Assembly: GCA_965207385.1 (NCBI GenBank)
Contig: CBDBLZ010000021.1
Span: 1 to 64,000, forward strand
Length of the DNA: 64,000 nt
Source of the DNA: CAZXEU01 sp965207385
GTDB lineage: Bacteria; Bacteroidota; Rhodothermia; Rhodothermales; Bin80
Reading direction: 5' to 3'
Shown: positions 8,104-17,260 of the stretch, one piece after another
Position numbering within the stretch: position 1 is the first letter of the stretch
How the letters are laid out: each line of letters opens with the position of its first letter
Notes under the pieces: generated by a model
What the model saw: the letters and a program-made list of their open reading frames with translations, nothing else
Database searches by the model: none
Told to the model about the DNA's origin: nothing
Translations under genes and position numbers: made by a program

Positions 8104-9399
8104 ATGCCCTTTCCCGTAGGCCGCTTCAAGAGCCTTTTCTTCGCATTCCTGCTGCTCTGCAGTGCCTGCGCCCGGCAAGCGCCTTTTGATGTCGCGGGCA
8201 CGGACAGCTCCGACGTGAAGCTCGTACCCACGGGCAGCGCAGAGTTCAGTGTCCTTACCGGCGACAGTTCCGACGTGAACATCGTCACCAGCGATCCTGC
8301 GAATTCTGACGCAACCTGCACAATCAGCGAGAAGCCCGTTCTGACCATTGGCGCGGATGACGAAGACGTCAACCAAATGTTCACTACGATTCGGGGCATG
8401 GGTCGCCTGTCAGACGGATCTGTCGTGGCGGTTGACCGCAGGTCCGCCGAGGTTCGCATTTTTGGCGAGACCGGCCAGCACCTGAGGACAATGGGGGGCG
8501 AGCATGGCGAAGCGCCCGGTGAATTCCTCAACCCCTTCCTCCTCTGGATTACCAGCGGTGACACGCTGTGGGTTGGCGACTATCGCCCATGGCGCTACAA
8601 CGTGTTTACGGCCCGGGGTGAATTCGTGCGGCGGGTGAGTCTCGATCCGCCGTACCTGAACCCGTCGAGGGCCGGAGGCGTGCTTGACAACGGCTACTCA
8701 GTGAATGCGCGCGAGTCCAGGGCCTACCGCGAGGACTTCTCTGCTCTGGACACGATGGAAGTGGAGATCCATGATCCGGGTGGAAGGCTTGTCGGCACCA
8801 TAGCCAGGATTCCTCATGGAAGCCTGGGCCAGGTTAGTGAAGCCGAGGATAACTTCTGGCTGCACCCGCTCTACCAGGCGTCTGCGGAGGTTGACGCGCT
8901 GGGATCAACCGTCGTCCTCGGCCACGGAAGCAAGCCGGAAGTCCGGGTTTTGGACGAAGAGTTCAACCTGCGGATGATCATACGCTGGTCAGAACCGGAA
9001 CGCAAGGTTTTGCGGGCGGACGTTCGCGCGTACCGTAGGGATTACCGGGAACGCTACTACCGGCCGCTATTCTTGGGCTGGGATCGGAACGACGAGGCCA
9101 TGATTAGCCCGGAGCGTCCAGTGGCTGCCGTCTTCCCGGTCATGTCCAGTGTCAGGATCGGCCGGGACGGCCGCATCTGGATCCGCCTGTACGATCGTCC
9201 CCGGGAGGACCGTGGATGGCTCGCCTTCGATGCCGACGGCCGCTTCACTTGTCACATGGCCAATCTCCCCGGGGGCGTCAGGGAATTCGGAGCGGATTAC
9301 GTGCTGCTGCTGCACGAGGACGAACGAGGACTCGAGACCCTGCAGATGTACGAGCTTGAGATACCAGTGACACGACCCGATCTGGCGGCGACTCCGTAG
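8104..9399 (+). CDS. 6-bladed beta-propeller lipoprotein
   Basis: A 431-residue exported protein. The ATG at 8104 opens a lipoprotein signal (FKSLFFAFLLLCSAC, lipobox about residues 17-20), so it is probably anchored in the outer membrane or periplasm. The body has blade-like repeats of the 6-bladed propeller family (BF3513-like): LSDGSVVAVDRRSAEVRIF, then GEAPGEFLNPF, TLWVGDYRP and GRIWIRLYDRP. Such proteins are common in Bacteroidota and probably bind a ligand or partner; no enzyme function is known. It is the first of four propeller proteins in the region and converges with the second (9681-10865). An upstream in-frame start would add 31 residues without signal character and was rejected. 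Confidence 0.8.
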   Translation: MPFPVGRFKSLFFAFLLLCSACARQAPFDVAGTDSSDVKLVPTGSAEFSVLTGDSSDVNIVTSDPANSDATCTISEKPVLTIGADDEDVNQMFTTIRGMGRLSDGSVVAVDRRSAEVRIFGETGQHLRTMGGEHGEAPGEFLNPFLLWITSGDTLWVGDYRPWRYNVFTARGEFVRRVSLDPPYLNPSRAGGVLDNGYSVNARESRAYREDFSALDTMEVEIHDPGGRLVGTIARIPHGSLGQVSEAEDNFWLHPLYQASAEVDALGSTVVLGHGSKPEVRVLDEEFNLRMIIRWSEPERKVLRADVRAYRRDYRERYYRPLFLGWDRNDEAMISPERPVAAVFPVMSSVRIGRDGRIWIRLYDRPREDRGWLAFDADGRFTCHMANLPGGVREFGADYVLLLHEDERGLETLQMYELEIPVTRPDLAATP

Positions 9400-9680
9400 C
9401 TGCGCGTCGTCTGCGGGCCTAAGTGCTCGCCGTGCGGCCCTCTGCGTTGGCACCGGGCTCGCCATGAAGCGGTGCCTCTCGGGCGCATCTTCCCGACCCG
9501 CACGGCGGCCGGGAATTCGCTATGCGTCGCTCCGGAGAGCGGGCATCGGTGCCAACATGCGTACCCGCGGCAATTGGCTCTGTTCGGCAGCGCGCTACCA
9601 GGTCCAGACCCCGCATTACAATGGAGCCAGGCGCCCGATCCGTTTCGGGCCGGACGGCAGACGTACCATCGGCCGGTCAA
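9400..9680. other. Convergent spacer between two propeller genes
   Basis: 280 bp between the 3' ends of two convergent propeller genes. No terminator hairpin with a T-run and no gene could be identified. Confidence 0.4.
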
Positions 9681-10865
9681 TCAATCTTCCCTCGCGGGCC
9701 TTATTGCTTCCATGGCCTCAAATACGGTAACGCGAGGGAATTCCTCGTTGGCACGGGTTATTACCCGGACCGAGTCCACGCCCGCGACGGCTTCGTCAGT
9801 CCACCCCACATATTCACTAGCGCCGGTCGCTGCCTGTATTCTAAAGAGGTGACGCTTGCGGGGAATAGCCCTGGACGTATCCCCCCTGGTTGTGTACTGG
9901 ACCAGAAAATGATCTGGCGGGTCCCCGATCAGGGAAGTGAACACGCTCGTTCCAGGAAGCCGGAGATATCTCATCTGCAATTCGCTGGGTTTGGACGAAA
10001 GTGATGCGGTTTGCGGCTCAAAATCTGCAAACCGGACGCGCCACGCGATATTCCCGGACTGCGAGTATCCCGTAAGGATTGGAATCCGTGTCCGAGCCGA
10101 GCCGATTACCCCGTGTTTCACATTGCAAGCCAGCAGGCCCTCATCCGAAAGCACACTTCGGATACGTTCGTTTGGATCGTCGTACGGCTCCCCAAAGGAA
10201 GCGACCAGGGTGCCGTCCAGTGCGTACCGGTGGATTACGCCAGGCTGCTCGGAAGAGTACCCAAGTACGTAGGCCTCTTCATTCATAGCGCACAGGTCGG
10301 TTCGGCCCGGGGACTGAAATGACCTCGCAAACTGATAACCGCTGCTATTGCGCTCAAACACATGGACCCGGTGCCAGTCCATGACCAGCAAGATCTTGCC
10401 GTCTCGGGTCAAATCAACCGCACTGGGATTGCGAAACTGACCCGGAGCTGCGCCGCGCCCGCCTAGCGTAGTACTCAGTACCCCCCGGTCGTTGTAGACA
10501 AATACCTGGAGGGACGGATAGCCAAATCCGCGGGCATCAAGCACATAAACGTTCCCTTGTTGATCAGCGGCCAGATCCTGGATATTGACCAAGAGCTCCG
10601 AAGGCTCACCATCGGCTTTCCCGATGATTCGATGCGGGTAATCGGCGAGCCCGATGAAGCCCTCGCCTTCCTTGTGCTCACGCGCTACCAAATACTGATC
10701 GTCTTCGGCGGAAGGCAGATTCTGCTGCGTCGGATGCACAGAATCCTGGAAGTACAAATCATCGGGCCGGTCAACCTTGCATGCAGTGCCAACACAGATT
10801 AGCGTCACTAGAGCGGAGAGCACCTGGCGGCGAAGCGCAGCCAGCGGCAGGTGCGCATCATACAT
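9681..10865 (-). CDS. 6-bladed beta-propeller lipoprotein, paralogue of the gene at 19488
   Basis: 394 residues from the ATG at 10865, which opens a lipoprotein signal (LSALVTLICVGTAC). A longer frame to 11054 exists but its first 63 residues are not signal-like. Propeller features: DLAADQQGNVYVLDARG, LQVFVYNDRGVLSTTLGGRGAAPGQFRNP and DGKILLVMDWHRVHVF. The C-terminal half shares a distinctive block with the gene at 19488: HGV, then LTGY, a Trp, VRFADF and a proline, then FLVQY or FYVQY and an F(R)I(D/Q)A(R/A)TG segment. The two are therefore true paralogues rather than just members of the same fold family. Function unknown; probably a surface or periplasmic binding protein. Confidence 0.78.
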   Translation of the reverse strand: MYDAHLPLAALRRQVLSALVTLICVGTACKVDRPDDLYFQDSVHPTQQNLPSAEDDQYLVAREHKEGEGFIGLADYPHRIIGKADGEPSELLVNIQDLAADQQGNVYVLDARGFGYPSLQVFVYNDRGVLSTTLGGRGAAPGQFRNPSAVDLTRDGKILLVMDWHRVHVFERNSSGYQFARSFQSPGRTDLCAMNEEAYVLGYSSEQPGVIHRYALDGTLVASFGEPYDDPNERIRSVLSDEGLLACNVKHGVIGSARTRIPILTGYSQSGNIAWRVRFADFEPQTASLSSKPSELQMRYLRLPGTSVFTSLIGDPPDHFLVQYTTRGDTSRAIPRKRHLFRIQAATGASEYVGWTDEAVAGVDSVRVITRANEEFPRVTVFEAMEAIRPARED

Positions 10866-11710
10866 CGGTCTTGTTGCCTTGGACCGCCATGATTTTCCTG
10901 AGCCGCAAGGCGTCCACAAGGGCTCCGGCGAATCTGCCGCATTCTCCAGCTTCTGGCCCAAAGCCGGTCCGAGCACTGCATTCAATGCCGACATCCTGCA
11001 CGATCGTTGTTGGTGACTAGGCGGTTCGACCCCGGTTGTCAACATCAGCTGCACGGGGTTGGTCCAGGGTCAGAAGGTTCACACACAGGATTTGCGAGTT
11101 CGACAGGACCAGGCGAGATGCCGCCCGACTGCTTCGGTCGGTGGGCTGCGCCTTACGATCGGAGTCGGTCTGGGGCGCGCGCAAGGCGCTCCTTGCTGCG
11201 ACGATGGCTTGATGCCGCCGCCGTGGGGACCGGCGTGCTGGTTTCCTGGACAGGCGCCGTGCGTGTCCTTCGCGGTGCGCAAATTACCGAGAGATTCGCG
11301 ATGCCACATTCCTCGCACGAGCGTTTGGTATCTGTTTAGCCGCAAGTTATTCGAATTGCAATCAGGCTATGTTGCTGCGCAGTGTGACCTTGCAGCGCAT
11401 GGCGCTCTTTTTGGGCCGAGAGCATGTCCGCACAATCGGAAGTTTACACACGGCGCGCGGTAGGCAATCAACCGGGAACCCTCAGTCGAAACGTCGGATG
11501 TCCCTGGCGGGATCTAACGGCCGATGATCCTGCCGACGCAGTTCTTCGATGCGGCTTTCGGCTTCCATTGGCTCGCGCAGATGCGTGGCGGCGATGGCAG
11601 GATCGGCCGACTGGGCGCCGGGCCGAAAGTCCGAGCGCTAGCCGGAACCCGGTCCAGCACCGCCCGGTAGAGTCATTGACGAGCGGTTAAGCACGCAATT
11701 GGATTCCACC
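10866..11710. other. Long spacer, no gene recognised
   Basis: About 845 bp between the divergent propeller gene and the small outer-membrane protein gene. Open frames in it translate to Arg/Pro/Cys-rich sequence without domains. It should contain both promoters. No repeat or RNA gene was seen. Confidence 0.5.
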
Positions 11711-12289
11711 ATGCGAAGATTGGGCTTACTTCTGTCAGCATTGATTCTTGCTCCCATCACGACACAGGCGCAGAAATGGCAGGCCTCGTTCGGGACCAAT
11801 GTTGGCCGCATAATTCCAGAGCAGCTGTGCTCAAATGCGAGCAGCGAGTGTGCCGTACACTGGGGCGAAATCGTGGAAGTGGACCGAATCCTAATACCAT
11901 GGCTTCAGCTATCTGCCAGCTTCAGCCAGCTGAATGGCAGTCACAAGTTGGGAAGCAGGTTTAAGGGCAAAGAGTTATTCGAGCAATATGCCGGCGCAAT
12001 CGGGCTTCGCGCCAGCAAGCATGGACGCTTTTCCTGGTGGGGCAGCCTATCCCTGGGATACGTAGAGCAGGTCACGCTCCTTCATGGAGGCGATTACATT
12101 TCAGAAAAGCAGCGATTAAGTGGCCCTGCAGCAATTTGGGGTCTTGGCGTGGATCATTCATGGGCCGAAGGGAAATGGGGAGTTCGAGTCAGATTCCTTG
12201 AGTTTGTGAAATGGAGTCACACGCCTTTCGCGCTGCGACGGACAGGCTTGGCAATAACACGGGCACTGCCGCCATACAACAAGAAATAG
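11711..12289 (+). CDS. Hypothetical outer-membrane beta-barrel-like protein
   Basis: 192 residues with a clear signal peptide (MRRLGLLLSALILAPITTQAQ, cleaved after AQA). The mature part alternates polar and aromatic residues as in small 8-strand barrels (SLSLGYVEQVTLL, AAIWGLGVDHSWAEGKWGVRVRFLEF). The nearest idea is an OmpW/OMP_b-brl-like fold, but I recognise no family motif. The ATG at 11711 is preferred to an upstream non-ATG start because the signal begins there. It stands between long spacers and shows no operon link. Confidence 0.6.
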   Translation: MRRLGLLLSALILAPITTQAQKWQASFGTNVGRIIPEQLCSNASSECAVHWGEIVEVDRILIPWLQLSASFSQLNGSHKLGSRFKGKELFEQYAGAIGLRASKHGRFSWWGSLSLGYVEQVTLLHGGDYISEKQRLSGPAAIWGLGVDHSWAEGKWGVRVRFLEFVKWSHTPFALRRTGLAITRALPPYNKK

Positions 12290-13223
12290 CCAGGCAGGTC
12301 TGAGCCGCTTCTCCCTTGCTTGCGTATTGGGCTGCATTCCAGTCCGGGCAAGGGACCGAGTTGCACCGGGCATTAGCAGGAAAGCCAGGTTCAGCGATCG
12401 GTCCGGCTCGCGGCAGGAATTCAACGGGCCGGTTCTGTTGGGACTGTCCGAGAATCGTACTCCCCACTCAAAGTCCCGCGCAGCACAAGTCCAAATGCTG
12501 CCTTTCCTGCCAGCGGCAACGCATTCGGGCATGACGCCAGAGATCTGGAGCGGGTCGACTGTCGGGCGACGGCATATAGCTCGGACCCCGTGCAGGACCA
12601 TTCCCCAATCCTCGTGCACTTCGAGAGCGAGTGCATGGCCAACTTAGGCTGCCGGGAATACACGGCATTCGCAGATCACAGCTCAAAACGGCTGCGGCAT
12701 GAACGCGCAGATCGAGATTGCGCAATGCACTCTCGCAAATCGGCCAATTCCGGCCAGTCGCAAGCCTGGTGCCGTTTGGCAAAGCACAAGAAAGGCGCCT
12801 GGCGATACTTCTGGCTGTAAAACTCCGGGCGCAATTAGAAGTAGCGACCTCAAATGGCAGGTGTGTCGGGCCCGGCAGCGCCTGGAGTCCACCCGGATGG
12901 CTATCAATCTCTCTTGTCTTGCGTACTGGGCGGCAGCACACCGATTGCGCTCCGCGTGCACGCTCGCCTCAGGTTTGCCTGCCTCCGCGCCCGCGCTACA
13001 TGGACGGCCAAGCCGAGTGCGTTGACAGGACGCCTGTCACATGGACGATGTACGAACGCCCATAAACTCTCCGGCGTGTGTGCACCGGATGCCTCGCATA
13101 GTTCTACCGCTCGTTTCCGTCATCGTGAGAGGGCCAAGATCGCGTGTGTAAGCGCCTGGTGTACGTTAGCTGCCGGTGAAACGATTTGCGGCACGTTGCG
13201 GTAGTCTGCCCCCCCCCGGATTG
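12290..13223. other. Long spacer with a C9 tract at its end
   Basis: About 930 bp without a convincing gene. Translations in all frames are low in information. The last 20 bp before the MFS start contain a run of nine C residues (13209-13217), between a possible upstream GTG at 13176 and the ATG at 13224. Confidence 0.5.
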
Positions 13224-14558
13224 ATGTCAAGTGTTCTGGATTGTACCGATATGGCGGCTTCCCAGTACGACGTAAAGGCTGTCATCGATGCTCGGCGCAT
13301 GAGCTCCGTCCAGTACGCCACCATCCTCATTTGCTTTCTGATGAATGTGCTGGACGGAATGGACGTCCTGGTGATTGCCTTTGCGGCCCCGGCCATCAGC
13401 GCACTGTGGGGAATTGGCCCGGAAGTACTCGGGATTGTCTTAAGCGCCGCCGTAGCTGGAATGACCGCGGGGGCCCTGATCATCGCTCCCCTCGGTGACA
13501 GATTTGGCAGGAAACCCGTGATACTGGGTTGTGCCGCCTTAATGGGAACCAGCATAATCGCGACTGCCCTGGCCCAGTCAGCAATCCACCTGATAGCGCT
13601 TCGATTCGTAAGCGGCCTGGGCATTGGCGGCATGCTGGCCAGCGTTTCGACACTTTCTTCGGAATACGCTCCAAACAGGAGCAAGGACTTTTGGGTCAGC
13701 CTGGTAATGGGTGGGTATCCGATTGGAGCGGTCCTGTCAGGCATGGTTGCTGCCACACTGATTCCCAGCCAAGGCTGGCGGGCGATGTTCCTGTTTGCTG
13801 GCGCGACTACCCTTGTATCCATCCCCCTAATCATCTTCTTTCTTGCCGAATCACTGGAATACCTCACGGAGCGAAGACCCAAGAATGCACTCCAACGCGT
13901 CAACGCGATCTTGAAGAAGATGAAGGCCGATACGCTTGAACACTTGCCGGCACTAAGACGGGCGGCCCAGGCCGGCTCAGTTTCGATGCTGTTCGCGTCG
14001 CGCTTCCAATTCCGCACCCTGTTGCTGTGGCTGGCATTCTTCATGGCCTTTGCGACCCTTTATTTTCTGCTGAGCTGGATTCCGAAGCTGACAACTGAAG
14101 CAGGGATGCCGGAGCGATTCGGGATCTATTCCGGCACGGTGTTCAACCTGGGGGCATTCCTTGGAATACTGGTATTGGGCGGTTTTGCTGTTGGGATCGG
14201 ATTGCGCAAGACTATATTTGTTTTCCTATGCAGCGCCGCCATCTTGATGGCGCTGTTCGGTTTCTTTTCGGGCTCCTTCCTCGTTCTGGTCATGTTTGGC
14301 CTGATAGGCTTTTCCATGCAGGCCGGCTTTGTCGGCCTCTATCCGGTCGCCGCACGCATTTATCCTACTGAAATAAGGTCGACAGGCATCGGTTGGGCCA
14401 TTGGCGCAGGTAGACTGGGTGCAGTACTTGGACCTGTCGTCGCCGGATACCTGATTGGAACCGGCCTCGGGCTGACAGCTAGCTTCCTGGTATTCGCGGT
14501 GCCTTGCGTAATTGCAGGGTTTGCAGCCATATCCATCAAGTCCAGTGGGTTAAGTTGA
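13224..14558 (+). CDS. MFS transporter, aromatic acid:H+ symporter (AAHS)-like
   Basis: A 444-residue inner-membrane carrier with about 12 hydrophobic segments. The first helix carries LDGMDVLVIAFAAPAI, with the D-G-x-D pattern typical of the AAHS branch (PcaK/MhbT-like). It is followed by the MFS signature GDRFGRKPVILG between helices 2 and 3 and by RFVSGLGIGGMLASVSTL. Acidic and Gly-rich motifs recur before the second half (YPTEIRSTGIGWAIGAGRLGAVLGP). Likely substrates are aromatic or other organic acids, with proton symport; the neighbours give no catabolic clue. The start is uncertain: ATG 13224, ATG 13251 or GTG 13176 are all in frame, and a poly-C tract lies between the first and the last. 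Confidence 0.82.
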   Translation: MSSVLDCTDMAASQYDVKAVIDARRMSSVQYATILICFLMNVLDGMDVLVIAFAAPAISALWGIGPEVLGIVLSAAVAGMTAGALIIAPLGDRFGRKPVILGCAALMGTSIIATALAQSAIHLIALRFVSGLGIGGMLASVSTLSSEYAPNRSKDFWVSLVMGGYPIGAVLSGMVAATLIPSQGWRAMFLFAGATTLVSIPLIIFFLAESLEYLTERRPKNALQRVNAILKKMKADTLEHLPALRRAAQAGSVSMLFASRFQFRTLLLWLAFFMAFATLYFLLSWIPKLTTEAGMPERFGIYSGTVFNLGAFLGILVLGGFAVGIGLRKTIFVFLCSAAILMALFGFFSGSFLVLVMFGLIGFSMQAGFVGLYPVAARIYPTEIRSTGIGWAIGAGRLGAVLGPVVAGYLIGTGLGLTASFLVFAVPCVIAGFAAISIKSSGLS

Positions 14559-15304
14559 GTTGATGAGTCGGCTGCGACCGACAGTCTTGATTGCGACCGC
14601 CAAATGGCTGCAGCCTTGATGCCGCAATTCCCTGGCAATTCCATTACGCGCACTTACCGCACGGCAATGGCCGTATCCCGGGCCCGGATATTCGGATTGA
14701 CAGCCATTGACCCGACCACCGATCGGCCTGCAGGGCACTATTCGCGACGCCCAAGCGGCGTACGAAGCGGGCCCCGTCGCAGTCCGGGAGCCTCGGCTGA
14801 TGGCTACCCAGGTCTGTCTGCTGCGCGGATTTGTGTACGCCACGATCGGACACGGGCCGGGCATTGGCGACAAGTCCGCGCCAACAGCAATGGTGATAGG
14901 TTGGGCTAGCGCCAGGGGAAGGCTGTCCGCTGGCGTTGCGTCGCCGGCAGAATTCTGCCAATCCGGCGCCGACAGGCGTCGTCAGCAATGCTATGCGCGG
15001 CCGGCAATCGATCAGGACGATTGTATGACGCCCCATTGGTCTGGCCTCCAGGCACACCCGAACCGTCATTTTCCGGGACAGAGAGTGGCGGGCAGTTGGC
15101 TGCTTGATCGCCCGGCCCCTCCCAGGGCAGGAATTCGCGCTCCTCATGGGACGGAACCCCGACCAGGGCCTTGGGAGATTCATTCCAATGACGTCCGAGC
15201 CATTTTCCTGTGATGCGAAACTGATTCCCGGCACTTACTTACCATGGACTGGCGCGGCGAACCGCGCTCCGCCATTTCAGGAATGGGAAAGGCCAGACCC
15301 AGCC
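14559..15304. other. Spacer without a recognised gene
   Basis: About 745 bp between the MFS and ABC transporter genes. The upstream extension of the ABC ATPase frame (from 15104) is not conserved in character and was trimmed. No terminator or RNA gene was found. Confidence 0.45.
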
Positions 15305-16243
15305 ATGCCCGTAATAGAGACTCTTGACCTGACCAAGCGCTACGGCAGACGGGCTGCGAAGTCCATCCTGGCGGTAGACCGGGTCTCATTCTCCGTCGAA
15401 GAGGGCCAGGTATTCGGGTTTCTGGGCCCCAATGGGTGCGGCAAGACCACGACCATCGGAATGCTCGTAGGGATCATTAACTCGAGCGGCGGCAGTTTCC
15501 GACTATTTGGAGCCTCGGACCCGAAGGGTCTTCTGGCGGCCCGTTCGCGGGTCGGTGCCACGCTGGAGACGCCCAACTTCTATCCGTACATGAGCGGCCG
15601 CGACAACCTGCGCATCACCGCAACGCTGAAAGGAGTGGAACGCCCGAGAATCGAGGAATGCCTGGAAATAGTCAGTCTGGCTGACCGTGCTAAACACCGT
15701 TTCCGCACCTACTCGCTAGGCATGAAGCAGCGGCTTGCGCTAGCCGCCACCATGCTCAACGACCCCGACCTGGTCATTCTAGACGAGCCGGCAAACGGCC
15801 TCGATCCGCAAGGCATGCGCGAAATTCGCGAGATTATCCAGATTCTGGCAAGCCGTGGCAAGACCATCTTCCTGTCGAGCCACCTGCTCTGGGAAGTAGA
15901 ACGTACCTGCACGCACGTGGCCATCGTTCGCGAGGGAAGAATAGTAGCGCAGGGCAGCGTTGCCGACGTAGTGAGCGAGGGAAAAATGGCACTCCTGCGC
16001 GCCAGCGACGACGCAGCGCTGGCAGCCAAACTGGAAAATTGCCCGGAGGTCACTTCGGTACATCATTCAAGAGAGGGGGTTGTAGTGGGTCTGCGCACCG
16101 GCGATTTGGCTAGCGTTAACCGTTTTTTGAGCGCGCAGGGCATCTTTGTTTCGCATTTGGCCCCGTATCGGCAGAGCCTGGAAGAGGCGTTCATGGAGCT
16201 CACCAGGGATGATCTGCAACAGGCAGCCAAGGACGCCGAATGA
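15305..16243 (+). CDS. ABC transporter ATP-binding protein (BcrA/NatA type)
   Basis: 312 residues. All ABC ATPase landmarks are present: Walker A GPNGCGKTT (41-49), Q-loop region near ATLETPNFYPYMSG, signature YSLGMKQ (136-142), Walker B LVILDE (156-161), D-loop NGLDPQG and switch His in SSHLLWE. The domain pattern (LDEPANGLDPQGMREIREII) and the C-terminal accessory region are those of single-domain exporter ATPases for ABC-2 permeases, used in peptide-antibiotic resistance, Na+ export or lipid export. Its stop overlaps the permease start (ATGA). The upstream extension of the frame lacks family similarity, so the ATG at 15305 is preferred; a GGAAAGG lies about 12 nt before it. Confidence 0.9.
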   Translation: MPVIETLDLTKRYGRRAAKSILAVDRVSFSVEEGQVFGFLGPNGCGKTTTIGMLVGIINSSGGSFRLFGASDPKGLLAARSRVGATLETPNFYPYMSGRDNLRITATLKGVERPRIEECLEIVSLADRAKHRFRTYSLGMKQRLALAATMLNDPDLVILDEPANGLDPQGMREIREIIQILASRGKTIFLSSHLLWEVERTCTHVAIVREGRIVAQGSVADVVSEGKMALLRASDDAALAAKLENCPEVTSVHHSREGVVVGLRTGDLASVNRFLSAQGIFVSHLAPYRQSLEEAFMELTRDDLQQAAKDAE

Positions 16244-17064
16244 AGACTCCGGGCGTACTCTTTCGCATCGAGGCCATCAAGGCGACGCGACGGCGGGCAT
16301 TCTGGGTGGCGTTCGGGGTTTTTCTCGGGTTATTCCTGTTCGATGTCCTGCGGTCGGTGCAGCTTGCAACTGTGCGGCCAAACGTTCCATTCGCGCTGCC
16401 GGAATCCTGGCCGCGGATTCTCGGAATGCCTTCTTTCCTTGGGCCCGTCTTTCTGGGGATACTCCTGATTCTGCTGGTGGCACCGGAGTTTTCGTGGCGA
16501 ACCGGGCGCCAGAATGTCATTGACGGGCTCAGCAAGGAGCGCTTCTACATGGGCAAGCTCCTCGTTACCGGCGTGCTCGTTGCCTTCTTCCTGGTGCTTC
16601 CCATCGTGATCGGAGGTATCGGCGCGACTATGAGCCCGAGCGAGGGCGGGTCGACCATCGTGCGAAGGTTGGACTTAAGCCTGATGGCTGGCTACGGGAT
16701 GGTGCTGCTGATGTGGGGCAGTGCGGCACTTATGCTCGCCTGTCTCGTGCGATCCTCTGGGCCAGCGATGGGAGTCCTCCTGCTTTACGTGCTGATCGAG
16801 GGATTCGCGGGAGAAGTGCTGGAAAGGGTGAGCGGGACACTCGAGAAGGTTGTGGACTTCTTGCCGTTCGCAGTCTGCCAAGCGCTTGTAGACCCCCTGG
16901 CTCATTACCCCGACATGCTCGCGACTGAAAACGCGCAGCGCTCGGCACGAGGCCTGGACGCGCTCGAGTTCCTCGACGTGGAGATCCTGATCGCCGCGGC
17001 GCTGGCCTACGCTGCGTTATGGCTGACCGCCGGTTTCCTGTCCGTGCGGAGGCGCGATATGTAG
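16240..17064 (+). CDS. ABC-2 type permease
   Basis: 274-residue membrane partner of the preceding ATPase, translationally coupled through an ATGA overlap. Six hydrophobic stretches fit the ABC-2 plan: FWVAFGVFLGLFLFDVL, FLGPVFLGILLILLVAPEF, LLVTGVLVAFFLVLPIVIGG, GYGMVLLMWGSAALMLACLV, AMGVLLLYVLIEGF and the last helix ILIAAALAYAALWLTAGFL. The conserved SWRTGRQNVIDGLSKERF between helices 2 and 3 is typical of Bacteroidota BcrB/NatB-like permeases (RTxRQxxxDGLSR). The substrate is unknown. The next gene, 196 bp downstream on the same strand, is a propeller lipoprotein that could be linked. Confidence 0.85.
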   Translation: MKTPGVLFRIEAIKATRRRAFWVAFGVFLGLFLFDVLRSVQLATVRPNVPFALPESWPRILGMPSFLGPVFLGILLILLVAPEFSWRTGRQNVIDGLSKERFYMGKLLVTGVLVAFFLVLPIVIGGIGATMSPSEGGSTIVRRLDLSLMAGYGMVLLMWGSAALMLACLVRSSGPAMGVLLLYVLIEGFAGEVLERVSGTLEKVVDFLPFAVCQALVDPLAHYPDMLATENAQRSARGLDALEFLDVEILIAAALAYAALWLTAGFLSVRRRDM

Positions 17065-17260
17065 CCACGGCCCACAAGCCCACCCTGACCCCTGTGCATT
17101 GGGCCCAGGCGCGATTTCTATGCCTTGCTTCACCCCCGTCGGAGCGTGCCGCATCAATGGAGGCCAGGCTCGCCGTGAGACTGATGTCAGGGCAACAATC
17201 ATGCGCCATGCGCCGTTTTTCGACCGTTTGTCGCGAAAACCCTTAGACCCTCATCTTGCC

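Noticed and set aside
12468..13025. Several overlapping frames between the outer-membrane protein and the MFS gene
   Set aside because: Frames on both strands are equally long and equally uninformative; none has a start context or domain.
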